Shown: piece by piece, positions 61,340 through 64,000 of the stretch
Layout: every line of letters starts with the position of its first letter
Numbering within the stretch: the stretch's first letter is position 1
DNA from: Nocardioides oleivorans
GTDB lineage: Bacteria > Actinomycetota > Actinomycetes > Propionibacteriales > Nocardioidaceae
Length of the DNA: 64,000 bases
Assembly: GCF_004137255.1 (NCBI RefSeq)
Contig: NZ_SDWT01000001.1
Span: 1,302,001-1,366,000 of the forward strand
Direction: 5' to 3'
Notes under the pieces: model-generated
What the model was told of the DNA's origin: nothing
Databases searched by the model: none
Seen by the model: only the letters and a program-made list of their open reading frames with translations
Made by a program: the position numbers and the translations under genes

Positions 61340-63655
61340 TCAGGACCGCGCGTCGGGCGTCTGGCGCGGCTGGAGGCGCCCGGCCGGCACGGTCGGGGTC
61401 TCCGTCGGGGGGACCGTCGGCGTCTCGGTCGGCACGGTCGGGGTCTCCGTCGGAGGAATCGTCGGCGTCTCGGTCGGCGTCTCCGTGGGAGTCTCCGTCG
61501 GAGTCTCGGTCGGCGTCTCGGTCGGGGTCTCGCTCGGCGGGACCACCGTCTGCGTCGGCCGGGTGGGCTTCGGCGGCGGGGGCGGCGGCGGGGTGTACTC
61601 GTGGCCCGTCGACGGGGCGTCACCGTCGACCATGGCGGGCTCGGGGAAGTCCTCGACCTCCATGCCGTCCATGACGCGCTCCATGATCCCGGCCCACGTC
61701 TTGGCCGGGTAGTTGCCGCCGAAGTAGCCCGAGCGGCCGTCGGAGCTGGTCGGGAGCCACAGGTCGGCGCCGTCGGGGCGCGGCACGTCGAGGCCCTCGC
61801 GTCCCTTGCCCCGGACGTACATCACCGCGGTGGAGATCTGCGGGGTGTAGCCGACGAACCACGACGAGGAGACGTCGCCGTCGTCGTTGGTGGCGGTGCC
61901 GGTCTTGCCGGCTGCCGGGCGGTCGATCGAGAGCGCCTCGGTGCCCGAGCCGCTCGAGACCACCTGCTGGAGGGCGTACGACACGTCGGAGGCGATGTCG
62001 GGGTCGACGGTCTCCTTGCTGCGGTCCTTCGCCTCGTAGAGGACCTCGCCGTTCTTGTCGACGACCTTCTGCACCACGTGGACGTCGTTGCGGACCCCGC
62101 CGTTGGCGATGGTGGCGTAGGCGTTGGCCATGTTGATCGGGCTGACCTGCGCGGTGCCGAGGGTGACGCCGACGTTCTCCTGGAAGTCGATCGACTGGCG
62201 CGGGATGCCGAACTTCGCACCCTCGTTGCCGGGGACGCCCAGGTCCTCGGCGGCCTGGATGACCTTCTGCGGTCCGTCGTCCATCGCGTCGACCATGTCG
62301 ACGAAGGCGGTGTTGATCGAGTTCTCGGTGGCGGTGAGCATGGAGACGGCCGAGCCGTAGCTCTCGTTGCCCTGGTTCTCGAACTCGGTGCCGGCGATGT
62401 CGATCGGGCTGTTGCCGTCGAAGGTGTCGGTGAGGGAGAAGCCGTCGCGGATGGCGGCCACGTCGGTGGCGGCCTTCATCGTCGAGCCGGCCATGCCGCC
62501 GGCCACGGCCCAGTTGATCTGGGAGTCGAGGTAGTCCTGGCCCCCGTAGAACCCGAGGAGCTCACCGGTCTGGGTGTCGACGGTCGCAGCGCCGATGTGG
62601 AGGTCGGCGTTGCCGGCCGGTCCGGGCATGCCGGCGTCGGGGCGGTTGGCGTTGACCGCCTCCTCGACGTCGGACATGACCTGCGGGTCGAAGGTCGTGG
62701 TGATCCTCAGGCCGCCGCCGTCGATCTGGTCCTCGGTCGCGATCCCGCGGGACAGGATCTCCTTCTTCACCAGTGCGAGCATGTGGCCCTTCTGGTCGCC
62801 GTACTGGCTGGAGGCGGCGATCTCGGGGAACTTAGGCAGCTTCTTCTCCGCCTTGTCGCGCTGCTCGGTCGTGATGGTGCCCATGTCGGCCATGCTGTTG
62901 AGGACGTAGGCGTAGCGACCCTTGAGGTCGTCCCTGGCCTCCTTGCCGTTGGCCGGGTCGTACTTCGTCGGGTTGTTGAGCACCGTCGCCAGCACCGCCG
63001 ACTCGCGCAGGTTGAGGTCGGCGGCGTCGTGGTCGAAGTAGGCCTTCGACGCGGCCTGGATGCCGTAGGCGCCGCGGCCGAAGTAGATGGTGTTGAGGTA
63101 GCCCTCGAGGACTTCCTTCTTGTCGAGCTGCTGCTGGATCTTGAGGGAGACGATCGCCTCCTTGATCTTGCGCTTGTAGCTCTGCTCGCTCGTCAGGTAG
63201 AGGATCTTGACGTACTGCTGGGTGATCGTGGACGCACCCTGGCGGGCGTTGCCCGCGGCGTTGGAGAACAGCGCGCGCAGGATGCCCTTGGGGTCGATGC
63301 CCTTGTCGGTCCAGAACGTCTGGTTCTCCGCCGCGACCACCGCGTCCTGGATCGAGTCGGGCATGGTCGACAGCGGGATCGACTCACGGTTCTGGTCGTC
63401 GTAGTAGGTGCCGAGCTGCTGCTCGCCGTCGCGGTAGTAGACGAACGTGGTCTGCGCCTGGAAGGCGGAGTTCGGCGTCGGGATGCTGATCGCCTGGTAG
63501 AGCACGACGACGACGCCGCCCAGGAGCAGGGCACCGACGACCCCGAGGACGGCAAGGACCTTCGCGACCTTCGCCACCCGCTGGCGCGTCGTGCGCCTCG
63601 GCTTGGGTCGACGGGTCTGGGCCTTGCCGTCGGCCCTGCGCTTCTTCGCACTCAC
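61340..63655 (-). CDS. Bifunctional penicillin-binding protein (PBP1 class A)
   Basis: 771 residues: basic cytosolic N terminus, membrane helix (VLAVLGVVGALLLGGVVVVL), GT51 transglycosylase (AAENQTFWTDKGID, RQGASTITQQ, YLNTIYFGRGAYG), transpeptidase with GSTMK (Ser nucleophile and Lys), SIN and KTGTA motifs, and a TETP-repeat tail. Polymerises and crosslinks peptidoglycan. GTG 63655 follows TACCCT by 6 bases on the minus strand; the longer ATG start at 63685 lies upstream of this -10 box. Divergent from PadR. Confidence 0.95.
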   Translation of the reverse strand: MSAKKRRADGKAQTRRPKPRRTTRQRVAKVAKVLAVLGVVGALLLGGVVVVLYQAISIPTPNSAFQAQTTFVYYRDGEQQLGTYYDDQNRESIPLSTMPDSIQDAVVAAENQTFWTDKGIDPKGILRALFSNAAGNARQGASTITQQYVKILYLTSEQSYKRKIKEAIVSLKIQQQLDKKEVLEGYLNTIYFGRGAYGIQAASKAYFDHDAADLNLRESAVLATVLNNPTKYDPANGKEARDDLKGRYAYVLNSMADMGTITTEQRDKAEKKLPKFPEIAASSQYGDQKGHMLALVKKEILSRGIATEDQIDGGGLRITTTFDPQVMSDVEEAVNANRPDAGMPGPAGNADLHIGAATVDTQTGELLGFYGGQDYLDSQINWAVAGGMAGSTMKAATDVAAIRDGFSLTDTFDGNSPIDIAGTEFENQGNESYGSAVSMLTATENSINTAFVDMVDAMDDGPQKVIQAAEDLGVPGNEGAKFGIPRQSIDFQENVGVTLGTAQVSPINMANAYATIANGGVRNDVHVVQKVVDKNGEVLYEAKDRSKETVDPDIASDVSYALQQVVSSGSGTEALSIDRPAAGKTGTATNDDGDVSSSWFVGYTPQISTAVMYVRGKGREGLDVPRPDGADLWLPTSSDGRSGYFGGNYPAKTWAGIMERVMDGMEVEDFPEPAMVDGDAPSTGHEYTPPPPPPPKPTRPTQTVVPPSETPTETPTETPTETPTETPTETPTIPPTETPTVPTETPTVPPTETPTVPAGRLQPRQTPDARS
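61388..61540 (-). repeat. In-frame Thr-Glu-Thr-Pro tandem repeat in PBP tail
   Basis: A 12-base unit, GTCTCGGTCGGC and variants on the plus strand, is repeated about a dozen times and encodes (P)TETPT, with two or three TVPP interruptions. Low-complexity extracellular tail; likely length-variable between strains. Confidence 0.8.
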
Positions 63656-63703
63656 CGGAAAAGGGTAAGGGGGCCGGCCCAGCATCCCGATTCGTCACCA
63701 GCG

Positions 63704-63724
63704 GATATATCGGTACGATAGATC
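63704..63724. promoter_or_regulatory. PadR promoter and operator
   Basis: GATATATCG-GTA-CGATAGATC: 9-bp arms with one mismatch around a 3-bp centre. It contains the -10 box TACGAT (63714-63719), 7 bases before ATG 63727. Consistent with PadR autorepression. Confidence 0.65.
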
Positions 63725-63726
63725 GC

Positions 63727-64000
63727 ATGGCACGCCGTGGAGACACCATCGAGCTCGCAGTCCTCGGACTGCTGCACGAGGGACCCATGCACGGCTACGA
63801 GCTGCGCAAGCGGCTCAACCTGATGCTCGGCTGGGGGCGCGTGCTGTCGTACGGCTCCCTCTACCCCGCGCTCAAGAAGATGCTGCGCGCCACCTTGATC
63901 ACGGAGGTGGCCGACACCTCGACGCCGGTCAACCGCCGTCCGCGCATCACCTACGAGGTCACCGCCGCCGGCAACGAGCACTTCCAGCGGCTCATGTCGG
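63727..64000 (+). CDS. PadR-family transcriptional regulator (3' end outside window)
   Basis: 91 residues visible: ELAVLGLLHEGPMHGYELRK, LSYGSLYPALKKMLRATLIT, RPRITYEVTAAGNEHF, the PadR winged helix in full. C-terminal dimerisation part is cut off. PadR repressors often respond to phenolic acids or drugs. Divergent from the class A PBP gene; shared control is possible. Confidence 0.93.
   Translation, partial: MARRGDTIELAVLGLLHEGPMHGYELRKRLNLMLGWGRVLSYGSLYPALKKMLRATLITEVADTSTPVNRRPRITYEVTAAGNEHFQRLMS

Noticed and set aside
61388..61540. Regular 12-base repeats resembling a repeat array
   Set aside because: In frame with the penicillin-binding protein and encode TETP units; no unique spacers, so not CRISPR.

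Overview
The window is very GC-rich DNA (coding third positions almost all G or C), densely packed, with many GTG starts. The set of families (SCO6745-type protein, ECF sigma factor with a SnoaL-like tail, furA-katG pair, F420-type luciferase-like oxidoreductase, DinB/DUF664 proteins, rpsF-ssb-rpsR-rplI-dnaB cluster) points to an actinobacterium, most likely Nocardioides or a close relative in the Nocardioidaceae; that placement is inference. I see no tRNA, rRNA, CRISPR array, insertion sequence or prophage. At least 25 genes carry a TANNNT or CANNNT hexamer 6 or 7 bases before the start codon, the mark of leaderless transcripts, and I used this to choose starts.

Layout. 1-2299: the end of an ABC exporter operon, divergent from a LysE-type exporter across a palindromic operator. 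2323-9309: small stress and regulator genes, including two ArsR-SRPBCC pairs with operators, a WYL regulator divergent from a hydrolase, and a Na+/H+ antiporter with a C-terminal zinc finger. 9456-20413: oxidoreductase, small membrane proteins, a metallo-beta-lactamase-fold gene broken by a one-base frameshift, a MarR/VOC divergent pair with two perfect operators, an ECF sigma factor and lipoproteins. 20527-36288: a secreted M6 protease with a structured leader, an MFS transporter, a homocysteine methyltransferase, furA-katG, reductases, a kinase-oxidoreductase fusion, and a GDT1-type manganese exporter behind what reads as a yybP-ykoY manganese riboswitch, then a BLUF photoreceptor. 36395-44604: large secreted and membrane proteins and a small alarmone synthetase.

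45579-49577 holds the most unusual arrangement: a short chimeric remnant of dnaB (its last codons joined to its Walker A region) lies about 2.5 kb downstream of the intact dnaB, and the segment between them ends in a truncated Ig-like domain that abuts the dnaB stop codon. This looks like the scar of a duplication or insertion at dnaB.

49578-64000 is a core region: a DnaA-box-bearing intergenic region, a MATE transporter, the rpsF-ssb-rpsR-rplI operon (S6, single-strand binding protein, S18, L9), then a cell-wall group (Ser/Thr kinase, endonuclease IV, FemAB ligase, alanine-racemase-like protein, membrane glycosyltransferase-like protein, bifunctional penicillin-binding protein) and the start of a PadR regulator.

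A dispersed 62-72 bp inverted-repeat element occurs four times between genes (5821, 9351, 26777, 30906) and is not explained by any gene.
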